From NCBI GenBank assembly GCA_945870325.1, contig CAMBRQ010000001.1, positions 120,360 to 184,359 on the forward strand: a stretch of 64,000 nucleotides of DNA, given 5' to 3'. The notes under the pieces were generated by a model. That model had not been told where the DNA came from, made no database searches, and saw only the letters and a program-made list of their open reading frames with translations. This document shows, one piece after another, positions 45,603 through 55,260 of the stretch. Every line of letters starts with the position of its first letter. The first letter of the stretch is position 1. Position numbers and translations under genes: made by a program. The DNA comes from an uncultured Dorea sp. Its GTDB lineage: Bacteria; Bacillota; Clostridia; Lachnospirales; Lachnospiraceae.

Positions 45603-45731
45603 ATGAATTTCATCAAGAGAAATCTGGCTGGCATGCTTGGCAGTTTCTGTCTCGCCTTTGTCTATGTCCTTCACTGGAAAGGATGCAGTATGCTCTTCTT
45701 TGGAGAATATCCATTCCCGGAAGAAGAATAA
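45603..45731 (+). CDS. agrD: AgrD autoinducing peptide precursor
   Basis: 42 aa, easily missed. N-terminal amphipathic/hydrophobic membrane helix (MNFIKRNLAGMLGSFCLAFV), then the cyclisation Cys28 in CSMLFFG and the acidic, Pro-containing recognition tail EYPFPEEE (35-42). AgrB would cut after Phe33 or Gly34 to make a ring Cys28-Phe33/Gly34 with an N-terminal tail of unknown length. AAGGAGG overlaps the end of agrB, spacing 9 to the ATG at 45603. Confidence 0.9.
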   Translation: MNFIKRNLAGMLGSFCLAFVYVLHWKGCSMLFFGEYPFPEEE

Positions 45732-45740
45732 GCAATGCCT

Positions 45741-45777
45741 AAAAGCCGTCATTTCCAGCCTAGGAATGACGGCTTTT
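45741..45777. terminator. Bidirectional terminator between agrBD and agrCA
   Basis: AAAAGCCGTCATT (45741-45753) pairs with AATGACGGCTTTT (45765-45777), with CC/GG inside after a one-base bulge. The agrC stop codon (45760-45762) sits in its loop. Confidence 0.9.
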
Positions 45778-47028
45778 CGTAATCATTACACCTATGATCA
45801 GCCATTCCGACTTATCTCTATTTTCTTTATCTACGAGCAGATCAAACCCATACTTGCGGGAATATTTCTGCAGTTTGCCAAGTCCAAGTCCCATATGCCC
45901 TTCTTTACTGCTATATCCATTTTCAAAAAACCGCATAATCTCTGCACGGGATATGTTCTTAATCGGATTAGCCATCTCAATTCTAAGAGAATCCTCATCC
46001 TCTTCTATCTTAAGCGCCACCCGTGATTCTTCTATGTCCGCGACTGCCTCAATGGCATTATCCCATAAGATTCCCAAGATCTCGATCAATATGAAGACCG
46101 GTATCTCCCTGTCGCCCGGCAATATCTTCACCGAATATTCAATCTCAATTCCCCGTCTATCCGCTTCACTGAATTTCCCATATAAGAATCCGGTAATCAC
46201 CGGATTACTGCTGCTAAGCAGCCTATAGAACTTATTGTCCTGCAATACCATCTCACAATATGCATCCTGTTCCCGCACCAGTTCCTCATAATTATGTATG
46301 GAATAATGCTGACATCGGATAGCCTGGATATGATTATAAAAATCATGCTGGCGTTCCCGAATGCTCTCGATCATCTCCCGAAAAGAATCATCATACACCT
46401 CATGCATCTTTAGTTCCACTTCTTTGGCATATAATTTTTCCCGCTCCATCTGCCAGCAATAAGATAAGATACACACCATGCTTCCGAAGGTCATCAACAT
46501 CAATAGTTCATCCAGCGACATCTTCATATACCGTTTATACTGAATGATCGACTGGACCAGACTTGCACAGAATATGGCGGTCACCACGAATATGACTACA
46601 TTCTTCTTTAATACAAGTTCAAATAACTGATGCAGTTTTCTTCTTGACAGATACTGAACGACCAGTACGCCAAGATTAATGTACACCGCCAGCAGATTAT
46701 CCGATAATCCATCCTGCGGAAACAGGATCGTAGGTATACTTACCATCAATTGCAGAATGCCCACAATCATAACATAGAGCATATTGCTTATCAAGGTTCT
46801 CTTGACATCCCTGTCAAATTCGACCATGGAATATACGAATGTCAAAATATAAAGCATACTGATCATGATTGGATTCACCGCATAAGTATGAATCAGTTCA
46901 AAGATCAGGGCATCCGCACATACCAATAAGATTCCCGGAAGATCCACCCTGATCTTTCTGCCATGCAGAAAATGCAGGCAGAGAATTACATTGCAGATTT
47001 CCAGCAAAGCATAGATTCTCCTAATCAT
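45760..47028 (-). CDS. agrC: AgrC-like sensor histidine kinase
   Basis: 422 aa. N-terminal sensor with about six or seven TM helices (1-205), then a coiled linker, the phosphoacceptor in RQHDFYNHI (His about 238), and a GHKL ATPase with DNAIEA, FENGYSSKEGHMGLGLGKL. Typical AgrC/HPK10 layout. Overlaps agrA by 8 bp. Likely binds the peptide made by agrBD across the shared terminator. Confidence 0.92.
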   Translation of the reverse strand: MIRRIYALLEICNVILCLHFLHGRKIRVDLPGILLVCADALIFELIHTYAVNPIMISMLYILTFVYSMVEFDRDVKRTLISNMLYVMIVGILQLMVSIPTILFPQDGLSDNLLAVYINLGVLVVQYLSRRKLHQLFELVLKKNVVIFVVTAIFCASLVQSIIQYKRYMKMSLDELLMLMTFGSMVCILSYCWQMEREKLYAKEVELKMHEVYDDSFREMIESIRERQHDFYNHIQAIRCQHYSIHNYEELVREQDAYCEMVLQDNKFYRLLSSSNPVITGFLYGKFSEADRRGIEIEYSVKILPGDREIPVFILIEILGILWDNAIEAVADIEESRVALKIEEDEDSLRIEMANPIKNISRAEIMRFFENGYSSKEGHMGLGLGKLQKYSRKYGFDLLVDKENRDKSEWLIIGVMITKSRHS

Positions 47029-47746
47029 CCATAAACTCCTGATATACCGCTTTCTTATAAGAAGGACCGATCTCTATCCGGATATCATCCTGATCGATTC
47101 CAATATACCGGTTCACGATATCTATATATTTAACATGCATCTTATTCACTACAGTGCTGCGGCTGCACTGCAGGAATACCTCCTGATTCACCTGTTTCAA
47201 TAACTGCTTAATGGTAATGTATGGCATCTCCAGAATCTCATCCTCCATATGAAGAATTAAGATATGATTCTTCACTTCTGCATAGAGAATCTTCTGGGAA
47301 TGCACCGCAAACAATATGCCTTCTTTGCGAAGATAGATTATCTGGTTCTCTTCCTGCGGCGCCTGATACTTCAGTGACTGCTCGATCAGTTCCACAGCTT
47401 GCTTCATGGAAAATGGCTTCTCCAGATAGCCAAAACTATGGAGTTCCTTATACGCATACAACTGAGGATCTGTAAGCGCCGTAATAAAAATAATAGGCGT
47501 AAACATATATCTGTCGTGCTTTCTGGCCAAATCTGCAAATCTGATTCCTGATACATCTCCTGGTTTTTCCGTCGTCAGAATAATATCAATCACAAACACA
47601 TCGATCCGCTTTGAAAATGCCACCGCGCACGCCTCTTCATACGTCTCCGCCTTATAAACCACAATATTCTTTTCTATCTTACTAATTGCCTGCGTAAGCG
47701 CATTAAGCGTCTTCCTGTTATCTTCTACAATTAGTATATTTTTCAT
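47021..47746 (-). CDS. agrA: AgrA-like LytTR response regulator
   Basis: 241 aa. Receiver domain with ED8-D9 and phospho-site Asp54 (VFVIDIILTTEKPGD), Lys in LEKPF; C-terminal LytTR DNA-binding domain (about 140-241; CSRSTVVNKMHVKYID). Overlaps the upstream HTH gene by 4 bp, so the three genes form one unit. Confidence 0.92.
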   Translation of the reverse strand: MKNILIVEDNRKTLNALTQAISKIEKNIVVYKAETYEEACAVAFSKRIDVFVIDIILTTEKPGDVSGIRFADLARKHDRYMFTPIIFITALTDPQLYAYKELHSFGYLEKPFSMKQAVELIEQSLKYQAPQEENQIIYLRKEGILFAVHSQKILYAEVKNHILILHMEDEILEMPYITIKQLLKQVNQEVFLQCSRSTVVNKMHVKYIDIVNRYIGIDQDDIRIEIGPSYKKAVYQEFMDD

Positions 47747-48450
47747 TCATTGTACTCGCTCTCGTTTTCAATTATTAAGTCCAGCGCTGTCTCAAGGAAT
47801 ACTTCCAACTTGTCCTTAACTGTATCTGAAAATCCCTCCCACATATAGTTCATCTCATCTAAATAGTATAACCTAGAATCCAGAATCGTTAAAGGAGAAT
47901 ATTCTAATTCACAATATAACGTGTTCAGAATCTCCGAATCCGGATAGACCGACATCTTCTCAATCCGCCGATATCTTTTTATATTAATATCCAGAATCTC
48001 TGCCATCCTTACCTGGGATATGCCCTCCACTCTACGGATATTTTCCCAGACAGATACCGAATCACTTTCACCTTGAAAGAGTTTCAGGCTTCTGTAAGAC
48101 CTCGGGGATATCGTACTCTTCTGATGATCCAGCCCAATCCCCTGATTCATCGCCCATAGCATGACTTCAAGAAGATCTTTCTTCCCCTCCGTAGTCCTGC
48201 ATCTAGCAATGAGTTCATCCATCTTCCCATAATTCCGTGGGATTCCAGTAATCAGATAGCAGACATCTCCACCTTGCTCTTCAAAATACTTCAGGCTCTT
48301 ATAAGAGATTCGCTTACTTCCTGACTCTATCTTCCAATAATGACTCTGATCAATTCCGAACTGTTCGCCCATCTCTGCCTGAGTTTTATTCAGAGAGTTT
48401 CTATATGATGTTAATCTTTGTAGAACTTTCGAATAATTTGATGAATCCAT
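47743..48450 (-). CDS. Regulator with two XRE-type helix-turn-helix domains
   Basis: 235 aa. HTH1 around 14-50 (NKTQAEMGEQFGIDQSHYWKIESGSKRIS) and HTH2 around 132-175 (ISQVRMAEILDINIKRYRRIE), separated by a helical linker. ATG at 48450 is 7 bases after GGAG; the ATG two codons earlier is too close to it. Being first in an agrA-agrC operon is not the standard agr layout. It may set agr expression, and a dyad overlaps its ribosome site. Confidence 0.8.
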   Translation of the reverse strand: MDSSNYSKVLQRLTSYRNSLNKTQAEMGEQFGIDQSHYWKIESGSKRISYKSLKYFEEQGGDVCYLITGIPRNYGKMDELIARCRTTEGKKDLLEVMLWAMNQGIGLDHQKSTISPRSYRSLKLFQGESDSVSVWENIRRVEGISQVRMAEILDINIKRYRRIEKMSVYPDSEILNTLYCELEYSPLTILDSRLYYLDEMNYMWEGFSDTVKDKLEVFLETALDLIIENESEYNE

Positions 48451-48452
48451 GC

Positions 48453-48488
48453 ACATTCTCCAATAGGTTTTCCTATATTTTAGAATGT
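48453..48488 (-). promoter_or_regulatory. Nested dyad over the ribosome site of the double-HTH gene
   Basis: ACATTCT (48453-48459) / AGAATGT (48482-48488) enclose ATAGG-TTTT-CCTAT (48463-48476). As RNA on the minus strand the outer arm would pair the 3' part of the GGAGAATGT ribosome site. A direct repeat of the same hexamer (CGAATGT at 48491-48497) lies just upstream. Confidence 0.5.
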
Positions 48489-48591
48489 TTCGAATGTCCT
48501 ACTTCTATCCCAAATGTGAATATTTTCTACCTATGAAGTATATGGATTCTTTTTTACATATGAAAGAACTATGGACTCTTATTTTCTCCTT

Positions 48592-49152
48592 CTAAATTAA
48601 CTCTAATATCTGAAAGTTTCCTGCCTCTTTTCCTATCTGACAGAAAAGTTTTCTCATATTGCTTTCTCCTACATTCCCTTTCAGCGTCATATGGACAATC
48701 TGATTCTCTGCTTTCGTCTCAAGACTCATACTCAATATATCAACCTGGTTCAGATTGACCATATTAATGAACAGGTTCAGATTATTATTGCTGCTGCTTA
48801 AGCAAAAAGCAATCTTCACCTGCTGATGCTCTTTCCCAGCATCCATTCCTGCCGCCTTAAGAGCCTCTGCAAGAACCTCTTCCTGCATCTTTGGCAGAAT
48901 GCCATACTCGTATCTTCTGCAAATACTCATGAGCTGCTTTAAAAATGCTACATACTCATCATGAATCCCGGCATCTACATCCGATGCACGTCTCTCAATG
49001 ATCACTGCTTCTCGCTCCGGCACGTACACATCCCCTCCGGTTTTAGCCTTCGTCTCGGCAACATGCCTGGCACATTCCATACGCTGGATAAATAAAGGCT
49101 TCATCTGTGAATCAATCGCATCTATCTCTACGCGTATCTCATCTAACGTCAT
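48592..49152 (-). CDS. Chorismate mutase with C-terminal ACT-like region
   Basis: 186 aa. Residues 1-88 are an AroQ-class chorismate mutase (EIRVEIDAIDSQMKPLFIQR, VAETKAKTGGDVYVPEREAV, YVAFLKQLMSICRRYEY). Residues about 108-186 look like an ACT-type alpha/beta regulatory domain (VNLNQVDILSMSLETKAE, GNVGESNMRKLF). The prephenate dehydratase domain that joins these two in PheA is absent. Converts chorismate to prephenate, probably with amino-acid feedback control (inference). Confidence 0.8.
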   Translation of the reverse strand: MTLDEIRVEIDAIDSQMKPLFIQRMECARHVAETKAKTGGDVYVPEREAVIIERRASDVDAGIHDEYVAFLKQLMSICRRYEYGILPKMQEEVLAEALKAAGMDAGKEHQQVKIAFCLSSSNNNLNLFINMVNLNQVDILSMSLETKAENQIVHMTLKGNVGESNMRKLFCQIGKEAGNFQILELI

Positions 49153-49180
49153 ATCTTCATCTCCTCCTACGCTTCTTATC

Positions 49181-51865
49181 TTACCAAATCCTCTTGATAA
49201 TTAGCAATACAAACATTAGAATTCCCACAAATGAAATGATTTTTCCAGCATTTATCCCCGGTGCATGATAAGTGATCTCTACCGTATGCTCTCCTGCTCC
49301 TATCTTGCAGCCAAGAAATGCCATATTCACCTTCTCGGCATCCACCTTATCTCCATCAATCTTTATCTCATAATTCGCATCATATGGAATCGTCGTAATA
49401 AAATACCCATCTCTCTTAACCACTACGCTTCCTGTAATCCGATTCCCACTGGTTTCTTCCCTGTCCACTCTGAATTCTGACTGGTATAATTCGCTGCTTC
49501 TTTCTTCCACACTTTCTATGGATTCTTTCTCAAGGCAACACTCTATATCAGTAATCTCGTAGTCACCCGCACCAAATGTCAATTCTGCCTCCTGACTGTT
49601 CGAATCCAATACGACGGCATAGGTAAAAGTAGTGTTTCCATTATAATAGATATGATCTCTGGCACTCAATTTATTGCGTTCTCCCTCCAGCCATATGGCG
49701 ATATCCCGACCCGGCTGTTGGTTCTTTACCTTGAATCTCAGGAATAATATCTCATCTGCTGATGCATCTGCAATATTTTCAGAATTCGTTCCGTCAGATG
49801 TACTTGCCTGAATTTTTACCTGGATTTTCTCCTTCTTCTCTGCGTGGATCTGGTATCCCCCACTTATTGGCCCAACCCGCAGTTCTTCATTGTCAGTCTC
49901 GGGATTCTTAAATTCCGCCTTCACTGTATTTTTGATATCATCCTTGGCATTTTCCTTGACATTTCCCGCAACAGCGTAAGATAGCAACGCCGTCTGATTA
50001 TAAGGGAACTCCAACTGCTGATAAACTTCCTCGCTTATTACTCGATCTGTCGCATACGCAATAGGCGAGACAGATTCATTACGCCACACCTTTTCATTCC
50101 CAATCGTCCGGTATAATTCATATCCCGGCTCTTCCTCTTTTGACAGGATATATTTTACTCCCATGAATCTCTGCCATATTGGATTCTTGGATACCGACTG
50201 CATCAGATAATTCCGATAAGGCATATCAAGTCCGAATATTTCCTGCCTAAACGCCATATAATCCGCATTATAAGCCGAAGAATACATAGAAGAGACATAC
50301 TGCCACATGTTCCAGACCCGGTTCAGATTCGCAGCATTCTCAGTATCTGATCCGCCCTGCTCCATCCGATAGAAGCCGTCCTCATCTTCCAGAATCTCTC
50401 CAATCGCCTCTCTTAGTTCCTGATCCGTTACCTCCTGATAGAATTCCCTGCTTTCCATCTTATCTGCGCTCACATGGAATACATTGCCGAATACAGTCAA
50501 GAATACAATCGGCGGCACTGCCAGCAGCAGTATATCCCTTTTTCGCCAGAAAATCAGAAGACAAAACAGCATTATGACCGCATCAGCCATAATGATCTTC
50601 CAATACCTCGTATAATCGACCTGTTCCTTCCCCAAGTATAGGATTACAAGTACCAGGAGAAAAGGAATTCCACTTACAGCAAAAGAAAGTTCCCGCCTCT
50701 CCTGTTTCTGCCAATAATACGCACACAGATAACAAATCAGCGGCAGCATAGGGATCATCGCCTTGTCACGGATATACAATCCCCCATTCAATAAATATGC
50801 GAATACCGGCACAGTCAGTATCATGATACATCCATAGGAAAGAACCCGCTCATAGTTCTTCCGATATGCCAATCCAGTGATAAGAACTGCAATTGCCAGC
50901 GTGGTAAGTCCGATTCCATAGGGCGAGTAGACGAAGCGCAGGATCTGCGTATCGGGAATCAGTAATGATTTTAACGCAGAGAGAATCCCCGCTCCCAGAT
51001 TCACTTCTCCGCTTCCATCAGGATGGCTTCTTGCCATCAGTGCAATTGCCGTTGGCACAAGCAACACGCCACTCATCAACACCGCCGTTATCATCGGCAC
51101 GAGGAATCGGATACCTTCTATCAGGAACTTCTGAAACGTTACTTTATCTCCCTTCACCTCCTGTATCTGAAGATACCGATGCATTCCATATAATACAAGT
51201 GCCAGCATCCCCCCGATACTGAAATAGAAACTGGTCATAATCATCAGAAATACACTTCCTGCATATAAGCCCGCTCTTCGTTTTTCGAAAAAACGATCCA
51301 CTCCCAGAAAAGCCATGCACAAAAAAGGCATATAATTAACAAACATAATCTGATTATAAGAATGAAAAATCATCGGTCCCGACAGCAAATACATAAATGC
51401 CGCAATAAAACTGATCTTTTCGGAGAATCCTCTTTTCATAAGCCAGTGATACAAAAGCATCACCGCCGCCATCAGGCAGAGAATCCCGGACACCATAATA
51501 TAATCTCCCATTTTCACAAATGGGAGATTATAGGATAGAAGAATCACGGGATTATATAATCCATAATAAGAGAAATGATAGATGTTCTGTCCGCCGCCAA
51601 GATTCGCCGCATATTCTGGAAATAAATCCCCAGTCTCATAGAACTGCTGCCGGAAATAATCCGGAATTACACTGTGCTGGCTGATCCAGTCCACTTTGGC
51701 TCCGAAGATCCCGTACCGCCAGCAAAAGAGCCAGCAAAAGAACAATGTCAATATCCCCAGTACAAGATAAGGGAGCACAAGATCCAATTGCCGTCCCCTT
51801 ATACTCCCCTTCCATCTTCCAGAAACCTGATGCTCCTTATTGAATTTATGCTCTAACCACTTCAT
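49181..51865 (-). CDS. YfhO-family membrane glycosyltransferase-like protein
   Basis: 894 aa. About 12-13 TM segments in the first 480 residues, with GT-C-like loop residues WISQHSVIPDYFRQQFYETGD in the first extracellular loop, then a large extracellular beta-rich domain and one C-terminal TM. YfhO transfers GlcNAc to lipoteichoic acid in Bacillus. Overlaps the GtrB-like gene by 20 bp; together with GtrB and GtrA it forms a three-component glycosylation system. Confidence 0.87.
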   Translation of the reverse strand: MKWLEHKFNKEHQVSGRWKGSIRGRQLDLVLPYLVLGILTLFFCWLFCWRYGIFGAKVDWISQHSVIPDYFRQQFYETGDLFPEYAANLGGGQNIYHFSYYGLYNPVILLSYNLPFVKMGDYIMVSGILCLMAAVMLLYHWLMKRGFSEKISFIAAFMYLLSGPMIFHSYNQIMFVNYMPFLCMAFLGVDRFFEKRRAGLYAGSVFLMIMTSFYFSIGGMLALVLYGMHRYLQIQEVKGDKVTFQKFLIEGIRFLVPMITAVLMSGVLLVPTAIALMARSHPDGSGEVNLGAGILSALKSLLIPDTQILRFVYSPYGIGLTTLAIAVLITGLAYRKNYERVLSYGCIMILTVPVFAYLLNGGLYIRDKAMIPMLPLICYLCAYYWQKQERRELSFAVSGIPFLLVLVILYLGKEQVDYTRYWKIIMADAVIMLFCLLIFWRKRDILLLAVPPIVFLTVFGNVFHVSADKMESREFYQEVTDQELREAIGEILEDEDGFYRMEQGGSDTENAANLNRVWNMWQYVSSMYSSAYNADYMAFRQEIFGLDMPYRNYLMQSVSKNPIWQRFMGVKYILSKEEEPGYELYRTIGNEKVWRNESVSPIAYATDRVISEEVYQQLEFPYNQTALLSYAVAGNVKENAKDDIKNTVKAEFKNPETDNEELRVGPISGGYQIHAEKKEKIQVKIQASTSDGTNSENIADASADEILFLRFKVKNQQPGRDIAIWLEGERNKLSARDHIYYNGNTTFTYAVVLDSNSQEAELTFGAGDYEITDIECCLEKESIESVEERSSELYQSEFRVDREETSGNRITGSVVVKRDGYFITTIPYDANYEIKIDGDKVDAEKVNMAFLGCKIGAGEHTVEITYHAPGINAGKIISFVGILMFVLLIIKRIW

Positions 51866-52823
51866 GATGCCTCTCCTTTACCTCATCGCTGGAATCTTTC
51901 AGAATAAATATGGGTCTATGCTTTGTCTCCAGATATGTCTTCGACAGATATTCCCCTACGATTCCTGTACAGAATAATTGAATCCCGCTAACCATGAAAA
52001 TAATACACGCAAGGGACGGCCACCCGGATACCGGGTCTCCCCATACAAGTGTACGCACTATAATCACCATAATCATAACAAAAGAAAGCATACAGAATAC
52101 AACTCCCACGACAGATGCCAGTGAAAGCGGTGCAACGGAAAATCCAGTGATTCCCTCCAGCGAATACATGAATAACTTACGAACCGACCATTTCGTCTCC
52201 CCTGCAGATCGCTCCACATTCTCGAACTCCAGCCACTTGGTCCGAAATCCCACCCACTCGAAGATGCCTTTCGAGAAACGGTTGTATTCACTCATCTCAA
52301 GCACCGCATCCACCATCTTGCGACGCATCAGCCTATAATCTCTGGCACCATTCACGATCTCCGTCTTAGATATCTTGTTAATGAATTTATAGAAACTCTC
52401 CGACAGAAAAGAACGAATCTTCGGTTCTCCGGTTCTGGTAGAGCGCTTCGTCGCAACGCTGTCATAGTCTTCCTCCTGCAATATCCGATACATTTCCGGC
52501 AGAAGTTCCGGCGGGTCCTGAAGGTCCACATCCATTAACGCCACATAATCACCGGAAGCATTGCTGATTCCGGCATAGATTGCCGCCTCTTTTCCAAAAT
52601 TCCTGGAAAAAGACAGATATTGACACCGCGAATCTCTTAGGTTCAATTCCTTCATAATAGAAAGCGTCCGGTCCGTAGAGCCGTCATCTACAAAGAGCAG
52701 TTCTATCTCTACCTTCTGCAGTTCCTCCATTCGCTCCATAACCTTACGCATCTCCCTATAATACACAGGAAGAGCCTCTTCCTCATTAAAACATGGTACA
52801 ATTACCGTCATCTTATTCATCAT
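51846..52823 (-). CDS. Polyprenyl-phosphate glycosyltransferase, GtrB/CsbB-like
   Basis: 325 aa. GT2 domain with PCFNEEEALP, FVDDGSTD, DVDLQDPPE (DxD) and GARDYRLM, plus two C-terminal TM helices (about 230-300). Makes undecaprenyl-phosphate-sugar on the cytoplasmic side. Overlaps GtrA by 4 bp. Confidence 0.93.
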   Translation of the reverse strand: MMNKMTVIVPCFNEEEALPVYYREMRKVMERMEELQKVEIELLFVDDGSTDRTLSIMKELNLRDSRCQYLSFSRNFGKEAAIYAGISNASGDYVALMDVDLQDPPELLPEMYRILQEEDYDSVATKRSTRTGEPKIRSFLSESFYKFINKISKTEIVNGARDYRLMRRKMVDAVLEMSEYNRFSKGIFEWVGFRTKWLEFENVERSAGETKWSVRKLFMYSLEGITGFSVAPLSLASVVGVVFCMLSFVMIMVIIVRTLVWGDPVSGWPSLACIIFMVSGIQLFCTGIVGEYLSKTYLETKHRPIFILKDSSDEVKERHHEVVRA

Positions 52824-53269
52824 GCCGTACCTCCTGACTTTCTGTTTCGAAAAACAAAGAATTTACTAATAATATAATTCACCGCTATTACGATGAACTG
52901 CATCACCAATTTGCTGTTAAAATCTGAAATATGCATATATTCTATTAAGACATCTGTCCCCACAATTTCCAAAAGCATCGACAGCCCTCTCATGCCCCCG
53001 AATTGCCCCAGTTCCACCAGGCTTTGCTTCCAGCCATCCCAAACAGAACGAAACACACGCCATTTATTTACGACAAATGCAAACACAATTGCTATGAGAA
53101 TGGATACCAGATTCGCAATTCGCACATTCCATCCTGTCTTATATCGCAATAACGCGAATACTGCCAGATTCACAGCCGTGGTACATCCACCGTAAAACAG
53201 ATACCGTACCATCTCAGTTGCAGAAATCTTTTGCAAAGATAATCTCAGTTGTCTTGCCCGTACCTTCAT
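52820..53269 (-). CDS. GtrA-family flippase-like protein
   Basis: 149 aa, four TM helices with the GGCTTAVNLAVFALL and FVVNKWRVFR blocks of GtrA. Proposed to flip lipid-linked sugars made by GtrB to the outside, where YfhO uses them. First gene of the three-gene cluster. Confidence 0.9.
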   Translation of the reverse strand: MKVRARQLRLSLQKISATEMVRYLFYGGCTTAVNLAVFALLRYKTGWNVRIANLVSILIAIVFAFVVNKWRVFRSVWDGWKQSLVELGQFGGMRGLSMLLEIVGTDVLIEYMHISDFNSKLVMQFIVIAVNYIISKFFVFRNRKSGGTA

Positions 53270-53454
53270 CTATCAGTTTTCCTCCTTGCATATCATCCTA
53301 CTCTTAGTTTCTTAAGAACTTCTACAAATAAACCTTAAGATTTCTTAAGAAGAATCATATATTTCCCTTTCTTTTTATTATTATATAACACAATAATCAC
53401 AGACCAGTCACAGTGAAGAACAATCTCAAAACTGTGATTTATTCTTTCGAACCG

Positions 53455-53500
53455 AAAAAGTGCCTTGAAGAGATCATCTTCTCTCTTCAAAGCACTTTTT
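53455..53500. terminator. Intrinsic terminator
   Basis: AAAAAGTGCCTTGAAGAGA (53455-53473) pairs with TCTCTTCAAAGCACTTTTT (53482-53500) with one mismatch; it serves the lipase gene ending at 53527 (minus strand). Confidence 0.85.
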
Positions 53501-53526
53501 CAACTCAACATCTTTTACTATATAAT

Positions 53527-54486
53527 TTACATTTCTAAGAATTTAAATATTTTCTTTATGTATTTTCGCATCGTCTCGTCATCACTCATATAGATCTCAT
53601 GCTTCGCTCCCTTGACCAGAATGAGTCTTACATCCCTTATGTTACGCGCAAATTGTCTCTGTGCCTTGTTATCCACATAGTCATCCCTCTGTGCCTGGAA
53701 CAACAGAATACTTGCACGAATCTTACGGCGATTTGTTCTTCTTCGCACATGCTTCGACAGTCGTATCGCCTCCCGAAGCCACCCATAGGAAGCCCCACTG
53801 GTCTGAAATAGCGATTCCTTCAGCCGCCGCTGATAATAATATTCATATCTTTCCCTGGACACGGCCGCACTGTCTGGGAAAGTCTCATCCTCTCGGAATG
53901 CATGGTGACCTGCCACATACGTCTTACCTTTTCCAAGCCATACCTGCACAACTGCAGCCACATATACTATAACAAACGGCATATTTCCTGTTTTCGGCTT
54001 TAACATAGGTGAACTTAAGATTGATTTATTGAACAATTCCGGGCGTTTCTCAAGGAGTACCGCACTTACCCCTCCTCCCATAGAATGTCCATAGAGATAT
54101 AACGGAAGTCCAGGATTCTCCTTTCTTGCAATCTCATCCGCAAGGTATTCCAGATCTGCCACATAATGTTCATATCGACCAATATGTACCATAGACAGAT
54201 CCTCGCCCTCTCTTACAGAACGTCCATGTCCCCGCATATCCATAATATATACCTGATATCCCCCTTGGAGGAAATAATAGATCATCTCTACATATTTCTG
54301 AGCAGATTCCGTAAAGCCGTGAGCAATCAGCATAACTCCTTTGGGTGACTCCCGGCAATACTTCTCATAGTAGATATCTCCCCTCCCGTCAGGGTCGAAA
54401 TATCCGCATTCCTTATATTTATCAAGATACGGCATCACCACCCTATTCATTCTATCTTCATATCCCTCTGTTCGGATCAATTCCAT
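53527..54486 (-). CDS. Alpha/beta hydrolase, monoglyceride lipase-like
   Basis: 319 aa. Hydrolase_4 fold: oxyanion block IAHGFTESAQKY, MRGHGRS, nucleophile Ser in YGHSMGGG, Asp in AQRDDYVD, His in KGAKHEIYM. Lysophospholipase/monoacylglycerol lipase group. Follows the TetR gene by about 58 bp on the same strand and is probably controlled by it. Confidence 0.88.
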   Translation of the reverse strand: MELIRTEGYEDRMNRVVMPYLDKYKECGYFDPDGRGDIYYEKYCRESPKGVMLIAHGFTESAQKYVEMIYYFLQGGYQVYIMDMRGHGRSVREGEDLSMVHIGRYEHYVADLEYLADEIARKENPGLPLYLYGHSMGGGVSAVLLEKRPELFNKSILSSPMLKPKTGNMPFVIVYVAAVVQVWLGKGKTYVAGHHAFREDETFPDSAAVSRERYEYYYQRRLKESLFQTSGASYGWLREAIRLSKHVRRRTNRRKIRASILLFQAQRDDYVDNKAQRQFARNIRDVRLILVKGAKHEIYMSDDETMRKYIKKIFKFLEM

Positions 54487-54544
54487 CTCTATTCCTCCTG
54501 TCCGACCTCAATGTCGGAACAAATCTTTCCCATTGTCAGTTTCT

Positions 54545-55192
54545 TCATCTTTCATCCCTCCGTGTAATTCCCTGTAATAATAATTCCTTTGCAATCTCCA
54601 CCTGCCGCACATTCGCCACCATATCATCAGAATTCACAATCCGTCCAAGAGAAGCTAATTTCTGCATTAGGCTTAAAAGCGTATGTGTTAAAGTAAAATA
54701 TAATTCATCCATAGTATAAGGATTATATAAGGTTCCATCCCGAATCCCCTCTTCCATAGCATCCGTCACATATACCTTCAGATCCAGAATATTCCTTTCA
54801 TATTCTTCCAAGCGCTTAGTACTGATTCCTTCTTTCTGCACATAGACATCGAACTCATGCAAGAATCGCAAGAATGCCGTCTCATCCCTGTACATTCTTA
54901 CGAATATATCCAGAATACAATTCACCTTGCCTCTTCCATCCAGTTTCATGTATCTCTCGCTCTGGATCAGTGGCAGATACCGATTCGCCATCTCTTTCCA
55001 ATACCAGATCGCACATTGGATCGTCAGTTCTGCTTTCGTCTCATAATAGCGGTATATGGTAGCCGGGCCTACTTTCGCCGCCTTTGCCACATCTTCTACT
55101 TTCGTGTCCTCAATTCCCTGCCGGCAGAATAACTCCAGTGATGTCTTAATGATGTGATATGCTTTTCGTTCTTTTATCCCCATTGTTTCCAT
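54545..55192 (-). CDS. TetR-family transcriptional regulator
   Basis: 215 aa. N-terminal HTH (IIKTSLELFCRQGIEDTKVE, VAKAAKVGPATIYRYYETK), all-helical ligand domain after residue 60. A 27-bp palindrome overlapping its promoter indicates autorepression. Possible ligand: a fatty acid or lipid, given the lipase partner (inference). Confidence 0.9.
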   Translation of the reverse strand: METMGIKERKAYHIIKTSLELFCRQGIEDTKVEDVAKAAKVGPATIYRYYETKAELTIQCAIWYWKEMANRYLPLIQSERYMKLDGRGKVNCILDIFVRMYRDETAFLRFLHEFDVYVQKEGISTKRLEEYERNILDLKVYVTDAMEEGIRDGTLYNPYTMDELYFTLTHTLLSLMQKLASLGRIVNSDDMVANVRQVEIAKELLLQGITRRDER

Positions 55193-55260
55193 ATTGGTCT
55201 CTCCATCTTATTTCTTTATGAACCTGTTGACTGGTTACAGTGATAGATTTATCCTTTGTG

